The notes: a model not told the origin generated them from the letters alone. DNA of 64,000 nt from an uncultured beta proteobacterium (GCA_903909815.1 CAIVXG010000247.1:62001-126000); one strand, 5' to 3'. Positions 24,577-34,812 are shown, numbered from the stretch's first letter. Translations and numbers: made by a program.

Positions 24577-27500
24577 AACCTCATCCGATATCCACATTGA
24601 ATTCAATCTGCGCGCGTTTGGCGACAACGTTGCGCGACCAAGGGTTGAGTTTTCGGACCTTCGTCGCTCGGGTGCTGTTCCTCGCGTGCGCAGCCGCCGG
24701 TATGCTGGCGCCAATGTCCGTTCATGCCGCAATCGGTCGGGTGCAGACGCTTTCCCTTCCTGCCAATGGCGCTGGCACCACCACCTCCGCCACTTTCGCC
24801 GCATCCCCCGCCATCGGGGACACGGTCGTCATCTTCATCTGGTCGTGGGGGGGTAATTCGGTATCGTTCCCCATTTCTGCGAGCGACTCCTACGGAAACG
24901 TTTACACCACGGTGCAGCAGGCTGCGACCCCTGCGCTAAGCGGGGTTAACGGATACAACGATGCAGCGGTGCTCTCTACCATTGTCACGGCGACCGGAGC
25001 CAACTTCACGATCACCGCAAAGACCGCCCGCGATGGCACCGGCAGCTCTTGGCCGGGACTGTCTGAAATAGGCGCGGTCGCAGTCGAATACACGGGGCTC
25101 GCCGGTGTGGATAAATACAGTGTGACTCCGGCTGCAACCGGGGGGGTCGGCTCGCCGGCAACGCTGTCGCTTGGCAGTGCGACCAGCAAAGCCAACGAAC
25201 TGGTCACAGCCATCATTTCGATTGTGTGGCCCGCTGTCGATTTTGCCAGCATCACACCGACAGGAACGCCCAATGCCTGGGTGCAAAGAGGCGTTTACAC
25301 CAACAACGCGAACTTTGCTGCAGGGGAGATGGCGGATCAGGTATTGGCCAGCAGCAGCACGCCAAGCATCACCTGGACCCCGGGATCAACCGCTTTCCAA
25401 TACTGGACGGCGGTCATGGTGGCCTATCAGCCCGACCTCAATTGCACCTCGGTGGCTCCCGGCGGAAGCTGGAGCGCCCCGGCCACCTGGACCAGTTGCA
25501 ACAGCAGCGTGCCCCAGGCCGGAGCCACAGCCACCATCGCAGCGGGGGCCCCCGTGCTTGTCGATTCAAGCACATTGAACGTGATCAAGCTCACGATCAA
25601 CAACGGTGCCTCGTTGACTTCGGCCAGTGGCGGAACGCTCAATCTGGGAACCTCCAATAACGGTGCTGCGCTGATCAACAACGGGACCCTCAATCTGACG
25701 GCGGGAAGCATCGTGCTGGGCAATAATTTGAGCCTGGCCGGGGCGGGCAGTTGGACCTTGAACAACCTGAGCGCGGGCAACTACGCCATCAACGCCGCCG
25801 GCGTCACGTCCGCGGTCACCGTTGTCGGCAACACCACCGGCACCGGAACCTTCACACCAGGCACCAGCCCATGGAGCTTCTCCGGCTCGGCGGCGCAAAC
25901 CATCCCCGGCTCCGGAGCCGTGGCCTTTACCACGTTGACCATCAACAATTCGAGCGCTGCAAGCAGTGGTGTCAGCATGAACGGCAATGTGTCGGTCAGC
26001 GCCGGACTGACGCTGAGCAAAGGCGTCATCAACACGGGTGCCAACACCCTGATCTATTCGCCCAACTGCGTCTCCAACCCAATCTCGGTCACCAATGGCT
26101 ATGTTGTGGGCAACGTGAGTCTGACTTTCCCGGCTTCGAGCAATATGTCGTGCACCTTTCCTGTTGGCGACAGCATCGGCTACGCACCGACCACCATCAG
26201 CTCGCTCAATTCCAATGCCGGGGGTACCCTGATCGGATCGACCCATGTCGATACTGGCGGTACCCAGGAAACGGCGGCGGGCTTCAATCCTCTGTCTAGC
26301 GTGACACGTTACTGGACCCTGACCAAGGGAACGCTGACTTTCACTGGCACTTACAGCGTCAGCCTGCAATGGAACTACCCGGCGGATCTGGGAACCGGGG
26401 CTGTTCCCTCAACCTTCTCCGCCATGTACCTCACGGGCGGCGCCTGGACTCCGACCACACTCGTTGCGACAGCAAGCAACACCAACATTCAAACCAAAAA
26501 TTTGTCGGGAACTGGATTTGGACTATTTGTCGTGGGCTCGACGACGGTCAGCGCCAGTCCGGCATCCAATTTCAACGTCGTCGACGGCAACTACGCGCAA
26601 GGCAGTTATGACGCCGCGAGCACCCATGACATCTACACCAAACTTGCGGGCTGGAACGAAGCGACTGGCATCGCGGGCAGTTCGTCGCTATTCAGTCTGG
26701 ATGTGGTTGTACTGAACAGTCTGGGCAAGACCTTGGGTAATTACGTTTTGACCGGAACCAAGCAGGTTCAACTGGATCTGGTCGACGACAGCAGTGGCGC
26801 TTCCTGCAACGCGTCTGCTGCAGCCTGTTCGGCCTGCAGCAAAACCGTCGTGGCGACGGTGAGCGCTGTTGGGTTCGCCCTCTCCGACTCTGGCTATAAG
26901 AACAACGTGAGTGTCACGATACCCAACTCCAAAGCCTATTCGCGACTCATTGCGCGCGTCACCGACGCCACATCCACTCCTACCGTTTATGGCTGTTCGA
27001 GTGATGCATTTACCGTGCGGCCGATGCTCTTCACGGTCACCGGCAAGACCAGCGGCGGCGTGGCCATGGCGGGCGCAGGCAGCGGGGCCAGTGCCAGCCC
27101 GGTGATCAAGTCCGGAGCCACCTTCACGTTGACGGCGGCGAGCGGGGCCGTGAATTACGCTGGCACACCCACCGTGACAACCGGTCTGGTCACCGATTAC
27201 CTGGGCTCACCGAGCGCGATCAACACGCTGTTCTCAGGCACATTTTCTGCCGCCAACGCGACTACAGGCCAAGCCAGCGGCAGCTTCAGCTACGGCGAAG
27301 TGGGCTATGTGAGCCTGGGTCAGGACGCCGTCAATGACTCCAGCTACGTGGGTGCTTCGGGCGACAGCGGCAATTTTGATTGTGTGCTCGGCAGCAGCTC
27401 GAACACCAAGAATGGCTCCGGATTGTATGGATGCAACATCGGCAGTGCCGCCACGAGTTGGGGAAGATTCATTCCTGACCACTTCGCCATCACGGGCGCC

Positions 27501-28373
27501 GCCCTGATCAACCGCGCCGAGGCATCGTGCTTGCCTGCGTCCAGCTTCACCTACCTGGGCGAGGACTTCAAGACCACCTTCACGCTCGCGGCGCAGAACG
27601 CAAGCGGCGCCACCACTTATAACTACGCGGACTTTACGGCCCTAGCGTTGGGAAACTATGCCAAGTTGGGTTTGACCAGCTGGAGCAATTTTGTTATCAC
27701 TGCCAGCGCCGGGGCGCTGCAGCAGGGCAGCACTGGCGCACCGACCGGCAGTTGGGGGACACCGCGAACGACGAATGGAGGGCAAGCTTCGGTTGTGGCC
27801 TATAGCCTGATGACGCGTTCGGCGACCACGCCCGTTGCCCCGGCCATGAATGTGGCGCTCAGTGCTGCGCCGGTAGATTCCGATAGCGTGACCGGGAGTC
27901 TTGCCCTGGGCTCAAGCAACTTCTTTTACGGCCGGTTGCAACTGCAAAATAGTTACGGCTCGGAATTGCTGGCTCTGCCGGTGCCGCTGCAGGCGCAGTA
28001 TTGGGCCGGCAGTGCCTACGTCACCAACGCATCCGATTCCTGTACCACCATCCCGATGACCAGCCTCGCCATGGGCAACTATTTAAAGAATCTGTCGGAG
28101 TGCAAAGCGGTGATCTCGCCGGTGGGAAGTGCGACGCTGGCTGCCGGTAAATTGCCGGGCGCGGGACTGGTCCTGAGCGCACCGGGGTCAGGCTACTCAG
28201 GCAGCGTGGACTTGAATCTGAATCTGAGCGCTGCTGCGGGACACACCTGTGTTTCCGCAACCTGGTCGAGCGCAACGGCCGCGAACCTGCCATGGTTTGG
28301 CACCAATCCCAGCGCCCGCGCCACCTTCGGCATCTACAAGTCTGCGACCATTTACCGGCGCGAGAACTTCTGA
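24573..28373 (+). CDS. mshQ: MSHA biogenesis protein MshQ-like, giant secreted beta-rich protein
   Basis: 1,266 residues with a signal-type hydrophobic segment near 30-50 (FLACAAAGMLAPMSVHA) after an unusually long basic leader. Residues about 55-280 and 290-640 are Ser/Thr/Gly/Asn-rich beta-strand repeats; 650-1266 corresponds to the DUF6701 type region that ends MshQ proteins (SNFNVVDGNYAQGSYDAAS). The last residues are YRRENF. It starts in the mshP stop and is the end of the minor-pilin operon. Likely a surface or tip adhesin; no lectin (LamG) motif was obvious by eye. Confidence 0.87.
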   Translation: MKPHPISTLNSICARLATTLRDQGLSFRTFVARVLFLACAAAGMLAPMSVHAAIGRVQTLSLPANGAGTTTSATFAASPAIGDTVVIFIWSWGGNSVSFPISASDSYGNVYTTVQQAATPALSGVNGYNDAAVLSTIVTATGANFTITAKTARDGTGSSWPGLSEIGAVAVEYTGLAGVDKYSVTPAATGGVGSPATLSLGSATSKANELVTAIISIVWPAVDFASITPTGTPNAWVQRGVYTNNANFAAGEMADQVLASSSTPSITWTPGSTAFQYWTAVMVAYQPDLNCTSVAPGGSWSAPATWTSCNSSVPQAGATATIAAGAPVLVDSSTLNVIKLTINNGASLTSASGGTLNLGTSNNGAALINNGTLNLTAGSIVLGNNLSLAGAGSWTLNNLSAGNYAINAAGVTSAVTVVGNTTGTGTFTPGTSPWSFSGSAAQTIPGSGAVAFTTLTINNSSAASSGVSMNGNVSVSAGLTLSKGVINTGANTLIYSPNCVSNPISVTNGYVVGNVSLTFPASSNMSCTFPVGDSIGYAPTTISSLNSNAGGTLIGSTHVDTGGTQETAAGFNPLSSVTRYWTLTKGTLTFTGTYSVSLQWNYPADLGTGAVPSTFSAMYLTGGAWTPTTLVATASNTNIQTKNLSGTGFGLFVVGSTTVSASPASNFNVVDGNYAQGSYDAASTHDIYTKLAGWNEATGIAGSSSLFSLDVVVLNSLGKTLGNYVLTGTKQVQLDLVDDSSGASCNASAAACSACSKTVVATVSAVGFALSDSGYKNNVSVTIPNSKAYSRLIARVTDATSTPTVYGCSSDAFTVRPMLFTVTGKTSGGVAMAGAGSGASASPVIKSGATFTLTAASGAVNYAGTPTVTTGLVTDYLGSPSAINTLFSGTFSAANATTGQASGSFSYGEVGYVSLGQDAVNDSSYVGASGDSGNFDCVLGSSSNTKNGSGLYGCNIGSAATSWGRFIPDHFAITGAALINRAEASCLPASSFTYLGEDFKTTFTLAAQNASGATTYNYADFTALALGNYAKLGLTSWSNFVITASAGALQQGSTGAPTGSWGTPRTTNGGQASVVAYSLMTRSATTPVAPAMNVALSAAPVDSDSVTGSLALGSSNFFYGRLQLQNSYGSELLALPVPLQAQYWAGSAYVTNASDSCTTIPMTSLAMGNYLKNLSECKAVISPVGSATLAAGKLPGAGLVLSAPGSGYSGSVDLNLNLSAAAGHTCVSATWSSATAANLPWFGTNPSARATFGIYKSATIYRRENF

Positions 28374-28376
28374 CAC

Positions 28377-30389
28377 TCACGCCGTCACGGCGTCGACCTG
28401 GGCTGAGAGTTCCAGCCAGCGGATTTCCAGTGCTTCCACTTCCTGTGAGATGCTCTTGTGGAGCTTGGCAGCTTGCGTCATTTCCGGCACAGGCAGGGGT
28501 GAAGAAAGCTTGGTTTCCAGCTCCAGCTTCTGATGCTGCAGCCGGTCCAGCTTGTGTTCGATTTCCCCCAGCTCGCGCTTCAGGGGTTTGGCCTTTTCCG
28601 CCAGCAGTTGGCGCTCGGCCGCGTCGATGCGCCGCTGTTCAGACGCCGAAATTGACGGCACGGCCTTGGCCTGGGCAGCGGCGGCGCTGGCCGCGGCTTC
28701 ACGCGCGCTGCGCTGCGCCGCATTGGCCGCTTCCTTGATCTCTTCGCGTGCGCGCTTGGCTTCGTCCAGCAGGTAGCGCTGGTAGTCGTCCAGGTCGCCG
28801 TCAAAGGGCGCCACGCCACCGCGCGACACCATCCAGAATTCGTCGCAGACTGCGCGCAGCAAGGCGCGGTCGTGGCTCACCAGCATCACGGTGCCTTCGA
28901 ACTCGTTCAGTGCCATGGCGAGCGCCTCGCGCGTGGCCAAATCCAGGTGATTGGTGGGCTCGTCCAGCAGCAGCAGATTCGGGCGTTGCCACACGATCAT
29001 GCACAGCACCAGGCGCGCCTTTTCGCCGCCGCTCATGCTGCCTACGGCCTGTTTCACCATGTCGCCGCCGAAATTGAATGTGCCCAGAAAGCTGCGCAGG
29101 TCCTGCTCGCGCGTGGCCTGGCTTCCCATCTTGCCGTCCGCGCTCATCTCCTTCACCAGGCGGATCATGTGCTCCAGTGGCGAGTCGGCCGGGCGCAGCA
29201 CGTCGAGTTCTTGCTGCGCGAAGTAGCCGATGTTCAGGCCTTTGCCTTCGGTCAACTCGCCGCCGATGGGTTCGAGCGCACGTGCCACGGTCTTGACCAG
29301 CGTGGACTTTCCCTGGCCGTTGGCGCCCAGGATGCCGATGCGCTGACCGGCCAGCACGGAGCGGCTCACGTTGTTCACGATCACGGTCGGCGCCGTGCCA
29401 GGAGCGGCGTCCGCGGGCGCGGGATAGCCAAAGCTCACACCGCTCATGGAGAGCATGGGGTTGGGCAGGTTCGCGGGTTCCTTGAACTCGAACGTGAAGT
29501 CGGCCTCGGCCAGCAACGGCGCGATTTTTTCCATGCGGTCCAGCGCCTTGACCCGGCTTTGCGCCTGCTTGGCCTTGCTCGCCTTGGCCTTGAAGCGGGC
29601 GATGAATTTCTGCAAGTGTGCGATCTTGTCCTGCTGCTTGGAAAAAGCGTTCTGTTGCAGTTCCATCTGCTCGGAACGCATGTCCTCGAACTTGCTGTAG
29701 TTGCCGCCGTAACGCACCAACTTGGCCGTGTCGATATGCAGCGTGACGTTGGTCACCGCGTCCAAAAACTCGCGATCGTGACTGATCACGATCATCGTGC
29801 CTTCGTAACGCTTGAGCCAGGCCTCCAGCCACACCAGTGCGTCCAGGTCCAGGTGATTCGTGGGCTCGTCCAGCAGCAGCAGGTCCGAAGGGCACATCAG
29901 CGCGCGCGCAAGTTGCAAGCGCATGCGCCAGCCGCCGGAGAAGCTGTTCACGGGGTTCGTCAGCTCGGTGGTCTTGAATCCCAGCCCCAGTATCAGCGCC
30001 TGTGCCCGCGCTGGCGCGTCGTGCGCTCCGGCGTCGTGCAGTTCCATGTAGGCGTGTGCCATGCGGTCGTAGTCGTCGGTGGCCTCGGCCGCGGTGACTT
30101 CGGTTTGCGCCGCCAGCAGCGCGGTGTCGCCGTCGACCACGAAGTCGGTGGCGTTCTGGTCGGTTTCGGGCATCTCCTGCGCCACCTGGCCCATGCGCCA
30201 CTGCGTGGGGATGTAGTACTCGCCCGCATCCTCGTGCAGGCCGCCATTGAACAATGCAAACAGCGACGATTTGCCCGCACCGTTGCGACCCACCAGCCCC
30301 ACTTTTTCGCCGGGATTCAGGGTGACCGTGGCGCCGTCGAGCAGCAGTTTGGCGCCGCGGCGCAGCACGACATTTTTAAGAGTGATCAC
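28377..30389 (-). CDS. ABC-F family ATPase (YheS-like)
   Basis: A cytoplasmic translation-associated ABC-F protein of 670 residues. It has two nucleotide domains: Walker A GRNGAGKSS with signature SFSGGWRMRLQLARAL, and GANGQGKST with SMSGGEKARLVL. They are joined by a charged linker (about 240-300), and a coiled-coil C-terminal extension (about 530-670) follows. No membrane segments are present. The length and tail favour YheS rather than EttA. The stop is three bases from the mshQ stop, so the two transcripts converge. Confidence 0.92.
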   Translation of the reverse strand: MITLKNVVLRRGAKLLLDGATVTLNPGEKVGLVGRNGAGKSSLFALFNGGLHEDAGEYYIPTQWRMGQVAQEMPETDQNATDFVVDGDTALLAAQTEVTAAEATDDYDRMAHAYMELHDAGAHDAPARAQALILGLGFKTTELTNPVNSFSGGWRMRLQLARALMCPSDLLLLDEPTNHLDLDALVWLEAWLKRYEGTMIVISHDREFLDAVTNVTLHIDTAKLVRYGGNYSKFEDMRSEQMELQQNAFSKQQDKIAHLQKFIARFKAKASKAKQAQSRVKALDRMEKIAPLLAEADFTFEFKEPANLPNPMLSMSGVSFGYPAPADAAPGTAPTVIVNNVSRSVLAGQRIGILGANGQGKSTLVKTVARALEPIGGELTEGKGLNIGYFAQQELDVLRPADSPLEHMIRLVKEMSADGKMGSQATREQDLRSFLGTFNFGGDMVKQAVGSMSGGEKARLVLCMIVWQRPNLLLLDEPTNHLDLATREALAMALNEFEGTVMLVSHDRALLRAVCDEFWMVSRGGVAPFDGDLDDYQRYLLDEAKRAREEIKEAANAAQRSAREAAASAAAAQAKAVPSISASEQRRIDAAERQLLAEKAKPLKRELGEIEHKLDRLQHQKLELETKLSSPLPVPEMTQAAKLHKSISQEVEALEIRWLELSAQVDAVTA

Positions 30390-30460
30390 AGAGTTTCTTC
30401 AGTTCGTTATATTGGAGGATTCAGCCGTGTAGTCATGGCGATGCCCGCGTCGTACCCGCC

Positions 30461-30533
30461 GTCACTGCCAGGCCTTAGGTCGCGACAGTCCATGTAGCAG
30501 ATGCATGGATTGCCGCGCTTCGCTCGCAATGAC
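30461..30533. repeat. bipartite palindromic repeat, copy 1
   Basis: A 73-base inverted pair: the left arm begins GTCACTGCCAGGCC and ends in TCCATG; the right arm runs CATGGATTGCCGCG to CTCGCAATGAC. This is the same word set (GTCATTGCGA ... GCGGCAATCCATG) seen at 50137, 51177 and 61071. It lies in the 181-base gap between the ABC-F and prmB genes, which otherwise shows no gene. Confidence 0.75.
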
Positions 30534-30570
30534 ACCGTTGGGTTGAACGTGGGCAATGCCCAAAGACTTG

Positions 30571-31452
30571 TCAATGCAATTCAAGCAGGGCCTGTCGCGT
30601 GAGCAGCAGCACCTGATCGGCACCGGCGCTGGTCTCCAGCCAGACGGCTTCCACTGGCGCAAACGCGGCTTCGAAGTTGTCGCGTTCGTTGCCGATTTCC
30701 AGCACAAGTACCCCATTTTCGCTCATATGTGCCGGCGCCTCGCGCAGCAACCGGCGAATGAAGTCCATGCCGTCGCTGCCGCCGGCCAGCGCCAGCACCG
30801 GTTCGGCGCGGTATTCAGGGGGCAGATTGGTCATGCTTTGCGCGTTCACGTAGGGCGGATTGCACAAGATGAGATCGTAGGAACCATCGACGCTGGTCAA
30901 GCCATCGGACTCGATCAATCGGATTCGATGTTGCAATTCGTGCTGGGCCACGTTGATGCGCGCCACTTCCAACGCGTCGGCCGAGATGTCGGCGCCAATC
31001 ACCCCGACCTCGGGGTACACCATTGCTGCGATCACGCCCAGGCTGCCGTTGCCGGTGCACAGGTCCAGCACGCGCACCGTCGCCGGGCTCAGCCAGGGAT
31101 CGATGGCCCCTTGCACCAGAAGCTCGGCAATGAAAGAGCGCGGCACGATGGTGCGCTCGTCGACGTAAAACGGCACGCCCTGCAGCCAGGCTTGGTGCGT
31201 GAGGTAGGCAGCGGGTTGGCGCAAACGGATGCGGATGTCGAACAGGGCGGCGATGGCCTGCTGCTGCTCGTCTGTGACGACTTCGTCGGCCACGGAGTCG
31301 TCACCTGCCAGCGGTGTATCCAGCGGCAGGCCCAATTGCCACAGCACCAGCCAAGCGGCTTCGTCAAAGGCGTTGTCGGTGCCGTGTCCAAACGCCACGG
31401 CGGCTTGCACGAGTTGCTGGGCACCCGCGTCAATCAACTGCAAGATATTCAT
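30571..31452 (-). CDS. prmB: 50S ribosomal protein L3 N5-glutamine methyltransferase
   Basis: A 293-residue class I methyltransferase. The SAM site is VLDLCTGNGSLGV, and the catalytic motif is NPPYV in LILCNPPYVNAQSM, the hallmark of PrmB/PrmC-type glutamine methylation. The N-terminal helical part (MNILQLIDAGAQQLVQAA) fits PrmB. The start is set at ATG 31452, where the conserved N-terminus begins. Its ATG overlaps the stop of the 28-codon ORF at 31449-31535. Confidence 0.93.
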   Translation of the reverse strand: MNILQLIDAGAQQLVQAAVAFGHGTDNAFDEAAWLVLWQLGLPLDTPLAGDDSVADEVVTDEQQQAIAALFDIRIRLRQPAAYLTHQAWLQGVPFYVDERTIVPRSFIAELLVQGAIDPWLSPATVRVLDLCTGNGSLGVIAAMVYPEVGVIGADISADALEVARINVAQHELQHRIRLIESDGLTSVDGSYDLILCNPPYVNAQSMTNLPPEYRAEPVLALAGGSDGMDFIRRLLREAPAHMSENGVLVLEIGNERDNFEAAFAPVEAVWLETSAGADQVLLLTRQALLELH

Positions 31453-31535
31453 GCCGGTGAACGCCGACCCAGTTTGAAACGCACGCCAGGGTCCGTTGGG
31501 GCGAAGGCTCGGACCAGGTCCAGAGAAGCGGCCAT
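31449..31535 (-). CDS. possible 28-residue ORF linking pilU and prmB
   Basis: An ORF that starts at ATG in the pilU stop (TGATG) and ends in TGA inside the prmB ATG (ATGA), so both junctions are coupled. The product (MAASLDLVRAFAPTDP..., basic C-terminus) is not recognised. It has no membrane segment. It may be a real leader peptide that couples the genes, a deletion relic, or a chance open frame in GC-rich DNA. Confidence 0.3.
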   Translation of the reverse strand: MAASLDLVRAFAPTDPGVRFKLGRRSPA

Positions 31536-32698
31536 CAGTGCGTGACGTCGAGTGAAAATTCAGTGAACACCGGTACCTCGTCCAGTTCTTCCTGTCGCTG
31601 TGCCAGGATCTCTTCTTGAGTAATCGTGCCTGACGGGTTTTCACTGTTTTGCAGGCGCCACATCAAATTGGTGGCCGAGTCGGCGTAAGCCATGCCCTCG
31701 CTGCGCTCCACCACGCCGTCCAGGATCAGTTGGGCGATGCTGGCCTCAAACATCTGGCAGCCCACGGCCATGGATTTTTCCATGGCCTCCTTGACCCCGA
31801 GAAAATCCGCCTTCTCGATGTGGGTCGCAATCAGCACCGAGTTGATGAGAATTTCAACCGCCGGCACCCGGGCGCCAGTGACGGTGCGCAACAAGCGCTG
31901 CGAGATGATGGCCCTTAGCGCCGAGGCCAGGTCACCCAGCATGGTGGGGCGTACCTCCTCGGGGTAGAAACTCAGGATGCGGTTGAGTGCCTGATAGCTG
32001 TTGTTGGCGTGCATCGTGGCCAGGCACAAATGCCCGGTCTGGGCGTAGGTCAGCGCCGCCGACATCGTTTCGCGGTCGCGAATCTCACCGATCATGATCA
32101 CGTCGGGCGACTGGCGCAGCGCATTCTTCAAGGCGGTCTGAAGCGACTGCGTATCGGTGCCAATTTCGCGCTGGTTGATCACCGATTTCTTGTTCTTGAA
32201 CAGGAATTCCACCGGATCTTCAATCGTCAAAATGTGGCCAAAGGCATTTTCGTTGCGGTGGTTGATCATCGACGCCAGCGTCGTGCTCTTGCCTGTTCCG
32301 GTTGCGCCCACCATCAACAGCAGGCCGCGTTTTTGCATGATCAGTTCGCTCAAAACCGGTGGCAGACCGAGTTCCTCCAGCGCGGGAATGTCCCCTTTGA
32401 TGTAACGTATCACTGCGGCGTAGGAGCCGCGCTGGCGCATGGCGCTGATGCGAAACCGGCCCACACCCGCAAGCGGCATGGCCAGGTTGAGTTCTCCCGT
32501 CTGCTCGAGCTCCTCGATGCGCTCGGGCGGGACGATTTCGGCCAGCAGCGAGCGTGTGGCCCCAGGCGAGAGCAACTGGCTGTTGACCGGGACGCATTGC
32601 CCGTTGATCTTGATGAGCACAGGGGCGTTGGCCGACAAATAGACGTCGGAGGCGTGTTTCTCGCTCATGAGGGTGAGAATCTGGTGCATCAAACCCAT
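31535..32698 (-). CDS. pilU: PilT/PilU-family type IV pilus retraction ATPase
   Basis: A hexameric ATPase of 387 residues: Walker A GATGTGKST, Asp-box TIEDPVEF, Walker B VIMIGEIRDRETM, His-box LATMHANN and the C-terminal DUF-like helices. The N-terminal PAS-like part begins MGLMHQILTLMSEKHASDVYL. The length and extended C-terminus (EEILAQRQEELDEVP) favour PilU over PilT. It lies in a lysine-biosynthesis block rather than in a pil cluster, a layout I recall from Comamonadaceae. It probably assists retraction of type IV (perhaps also MSHA) pili. Confidence 0.9.
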   Translation of the reverse strand: MGLMHQILTLMSEKHASDVYLSANAPVLIKINGQCVPVNSQLLSPGATRSLLAEIVPPERIEELEQTGELNLAMPLAGVGRFRISAMRQRGSYAAVIRYIKGDIPALEELGLPPVLSELIMQKRGLLLMVGATGTGKSTTLASMINHRNENAFGHILTIEDPVEFLFKNKKSVINQREIGTDTQSLQTALKNALRQSPDVIMIGEIRDRETMSAALTYAQTGHLCLATMHANNSYQALNRILSFYPEEVRPTMLGDLASALRAIISQRLLRTVTGARVPAVEILINSVLIATHIEKADFLGVKEAMEKSMAVGCQMFEASIAQLILDGVVERSEGMAYADSATNLMWRLQNSENPSGTITQEEILAQRQEELDEVPVFTEFSLDVTH

Positions 32699-32724
32699 GC
32701 TTGCTCCTTGAAAAGCGCTGTCGG

Positions 32725-33549
32725 TCAGTCGCGCAGCAAATCGTTCAGGCTGGTTTTGGCGCGGGTTTGTGCGTCCACGCGCTTCACGATCACGGCGCAG
32801 TACAGGCTGTAGCGGCCATTGTCCTTGGGCAGGTTACCGCTGATCACGACCGAACCCGACGGGATGCGACCATAGCTCACGCTGGCCGTAGCGCGGTCAT
32901 AGATGGGCGTGCTCTGCCCGATGTACACGCCCATGGAAATGACAGAGTTCTCTTCCACGATCACGCCTTCGACGATTTCCGAGCGCGCGCCGATGAAGCA
33001 GTTGTCTTCGATGATGGTCGGATTGGCCTGCATTGGCTCCAGCACGCCGCCAATGCCCACCCCGCCCGAGAGGTGCACGTTCTTGCCGATCTGAGCGCAA
33101 GAGCCCACGGCGGCCCAGGTGTCGACCATCGTGCCCTCGTCCACGTAGGCGCCGATGTTAACGAAAGAGGGCATCAGGATCACACCCTTGGCCAGGTAGC
33201 TGCCGCGGCGCGCCACGGCGGGCGGCACCACGCGCACGCCGGTGGCCGCGACCGCGGCCTCGTCCATGTGTGCGAACTTGGTACTCACCTTGTCGTAAAA
33301 CGCCAGATCACCGGCGCGCATGAGGGCGTTGTCGGTCAGGCGAAAACTCAGCAGCACGGCCTTCTTGAGCCACTGGTGCGTAGTCCATTGCCCCACGCCG
33401 TTGCGCGTGGCCACGCGCAACTCGCCCTTGTTCAGGCCCGCAATCACGTGCTCGACCGCATCACGCGTGGCTTGAGGAGCTGTCTTGGTGGACAGATTGG
33501 CGCGGTCTTCCCACGCGGCGTCGATGATGGCTTCTAGGGCTTGGGTCAT
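32725..33549 (-). CDS. dapD: 2,3,4,5-tetrahydropyridine-2,6-dicarboxylate N-succinyltransferase
   Basis: 274 residues, the succinylase step of the lysine/diaminopimelate pathway. An N-terminal helical domain ([16 protein letters not shown]) is followed by a left-handed beta-helix of hexapeptide repeats ([40 protein letters not shown]). The Met start at 33549 has the usual N-terminus. It lies five bases after the dapC stop on the same strand and uses succinyl-CoA before the transaminase acts. Confidence 0.96.
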   Translation of the reverse strand: MTQALEAIIDAAWEDRANLSTKTAPQATRDAVEHVIAGLNKGELRVATRNGVGQWTTHQWLKKAVLLSFRLTDNALMRAGDLAFYDKVSTKFAHMDEAAVAATGVRVVPPAVARRGSYLAKGVILMPSFVNIGAYVDEGTMVDTWAAVGSCAQIGKNVHLSGGVGIGGVLEPMQANPTIIEDNCFIGARSEIVEGVIVEENSVISMGVYIGQSTPIYDRATASVSYGRIPSGSVVISGNLPKDNGRYSLYCAVIVKRVDAQTRAKTSLNDLLRD

Positions 33550-33553
33550 GATT

Positions 33554-34774
33554 TCAGTTCTGGTTGAGGTTGGATTGTGGGGTGCTGACAAAGTCGACAA
33601 TGCGCTTGGCCGCCTGCACACATTCGGCCGTTTGCGCCACCAGCGCCATGCGGATACGTCCGGCGCCGGGGTTGAATCCTTGCGCGCTGCGTGCCAGGAA
33701 GCTGCCGGGCAAAACGGTCACATTGTAGAGAGCATAGAGCTCACGTGCGAAGGCCGCGTCATCACCCTTGAAGCGCGGCGGGATAGCGGCCCACAAATAA
33801 AAGCTGGCGTCGGGCAGCGCCACGTCCAGCACCGGTGCGAGCAGTGGCGTGACCTGGGCGAACTTGTCGCGGTATTGTGCCCGGTTCGCCACCACGTGCT
33901 CTTCGTCGCCCCAGGCGGCGATGCTGGCCGCCTGCACGATCGGGCTCATGGCGCAGCCGTGGTAGGTGCGGTAAAGAAGGAAGGATTTGAGAATAGCCGC
34001 GTCGCCCGCAACGAATCCACTGCGCAACCCGGGCACATTGCTGCGCTTGGACAGGCTGGTGAAGGACACCAGGTTCCTGAAGTCACTGCGTCCCAGCAGC
34101 GCCGCTGCCTGCAGTCCGCCCAGCGGCGGCTCGTCACGGAAATAGATCTCGCTGTAGCACTCGTCCGAGGCGATGACAAAGCCGTAGCGTTCGCTCAAGT
34201 CAAACAGCTTTTTCCACTCGGACAGCGGCATCACGGCGCCCGTGGGGTTGCCGGGCGAGCAGGTAAATACCAGCTGCGTGCGTGTCCATACGTCCTCGGG
34301 CACGCTGTCCCAGTCCACCGCGAAATTGCGCTCGGCCACGCTGGGCACGTAGTGGGCTTCAGCGCCGGCGAGCAGCGCCGCGCCCTCGTAGATTTGGTAG
34401 AAGGGATTGGGGCAGAGCACGGTCGCGCCCGCGTGCGTGGGGTCGACCACGGTCTGTGCGAAGGCAAACAGCGCCTCGCGTGAACCGCTGATGGGCAGTA
34501 CCTGGTTGCCAGGGTCCAGCTCCAGCGCGTAGCGGCGTTGCAGCCAGTTGGTGAACGCGCTGCGCAGCGCGGGTTCACCGGCCGTGGCGGGGTAACTCGA
34601 GAGCCCTTTGAGCGAACCGATCAAAGCCTGTTCAATGAACGCGGGCGTGGCATGCCGGGGCTCGCCCATGCCCAGGCTGATGTGGCTGTAGGCCGGATTC
34701 GGCGTGACGTCGGCAAAGAGCTGGCGCAGTCGCTCGAACGGATAGGCCTGGAGGCGGGAAAGCAGTGGGTTCAT
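33554..34774 (-). CDS. dapC: succinyldiaminopimelate transaminase
   Basis: A class I/II PLP aminotransferase of 406 residues, performing the step after DapD. PLP-lysine block [15 protein letters not shown], cofactor-binding [16 protein letters not shown] and the N-terminus [19 protein letters not shown] all match DapC of betaproteobacteria. It is directly upstream of dapD, and the pathway pairing supports the name. The desuccinylase dapE is not found in the window. Confidence 0.93.
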   Translation of the reverse strand: MNPLLSRLQAYPFERLRQLFADVTPNPAYSHISLGMGEPRHATPAFIEQALIGSLKGLSSYPATAGEPALRSAFTNWLQRRYALELDPGNQVLPISGSREALFAFAQTVVDPTHAGATVLCPNPFYQIYEGAALLAGAEAHYVPSVAERNFAVDWDSVPEDVWTRTQLVFTCSPGNPTGAVMPLSEWKKLFDLSERYGFVIASDECYSEIYFRDEPPLGGLQAAALLGRSDFRNLVSFTSLSKRSNVPGLRSGFVAGDAAILKSFLLYRTYHGCAMSPIVQAASIAAWGDEEHVVANRAQYRDKFAQVTPLLAPVLDVALPDASFYLWAAIPPRFKGDDAAFARELYALYNVTVLPGSFLARSAQGFNPGAGRIRMALVAQTAECVQAAKRIVDFVSTPQSNLNQN

Positions 34775-34812
34775 GGTGAAGGATTATCGGTGGCCGGCGC
34801 TTGGCGCCAAAG

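Noticed and set aside
25440-26520. Internal repeats of mshQ as a CRISPR-like array
   Set aside because: They are coding, strand-type Ser/Thr/Gly/Asn repeats that are irregular in length and sequence.
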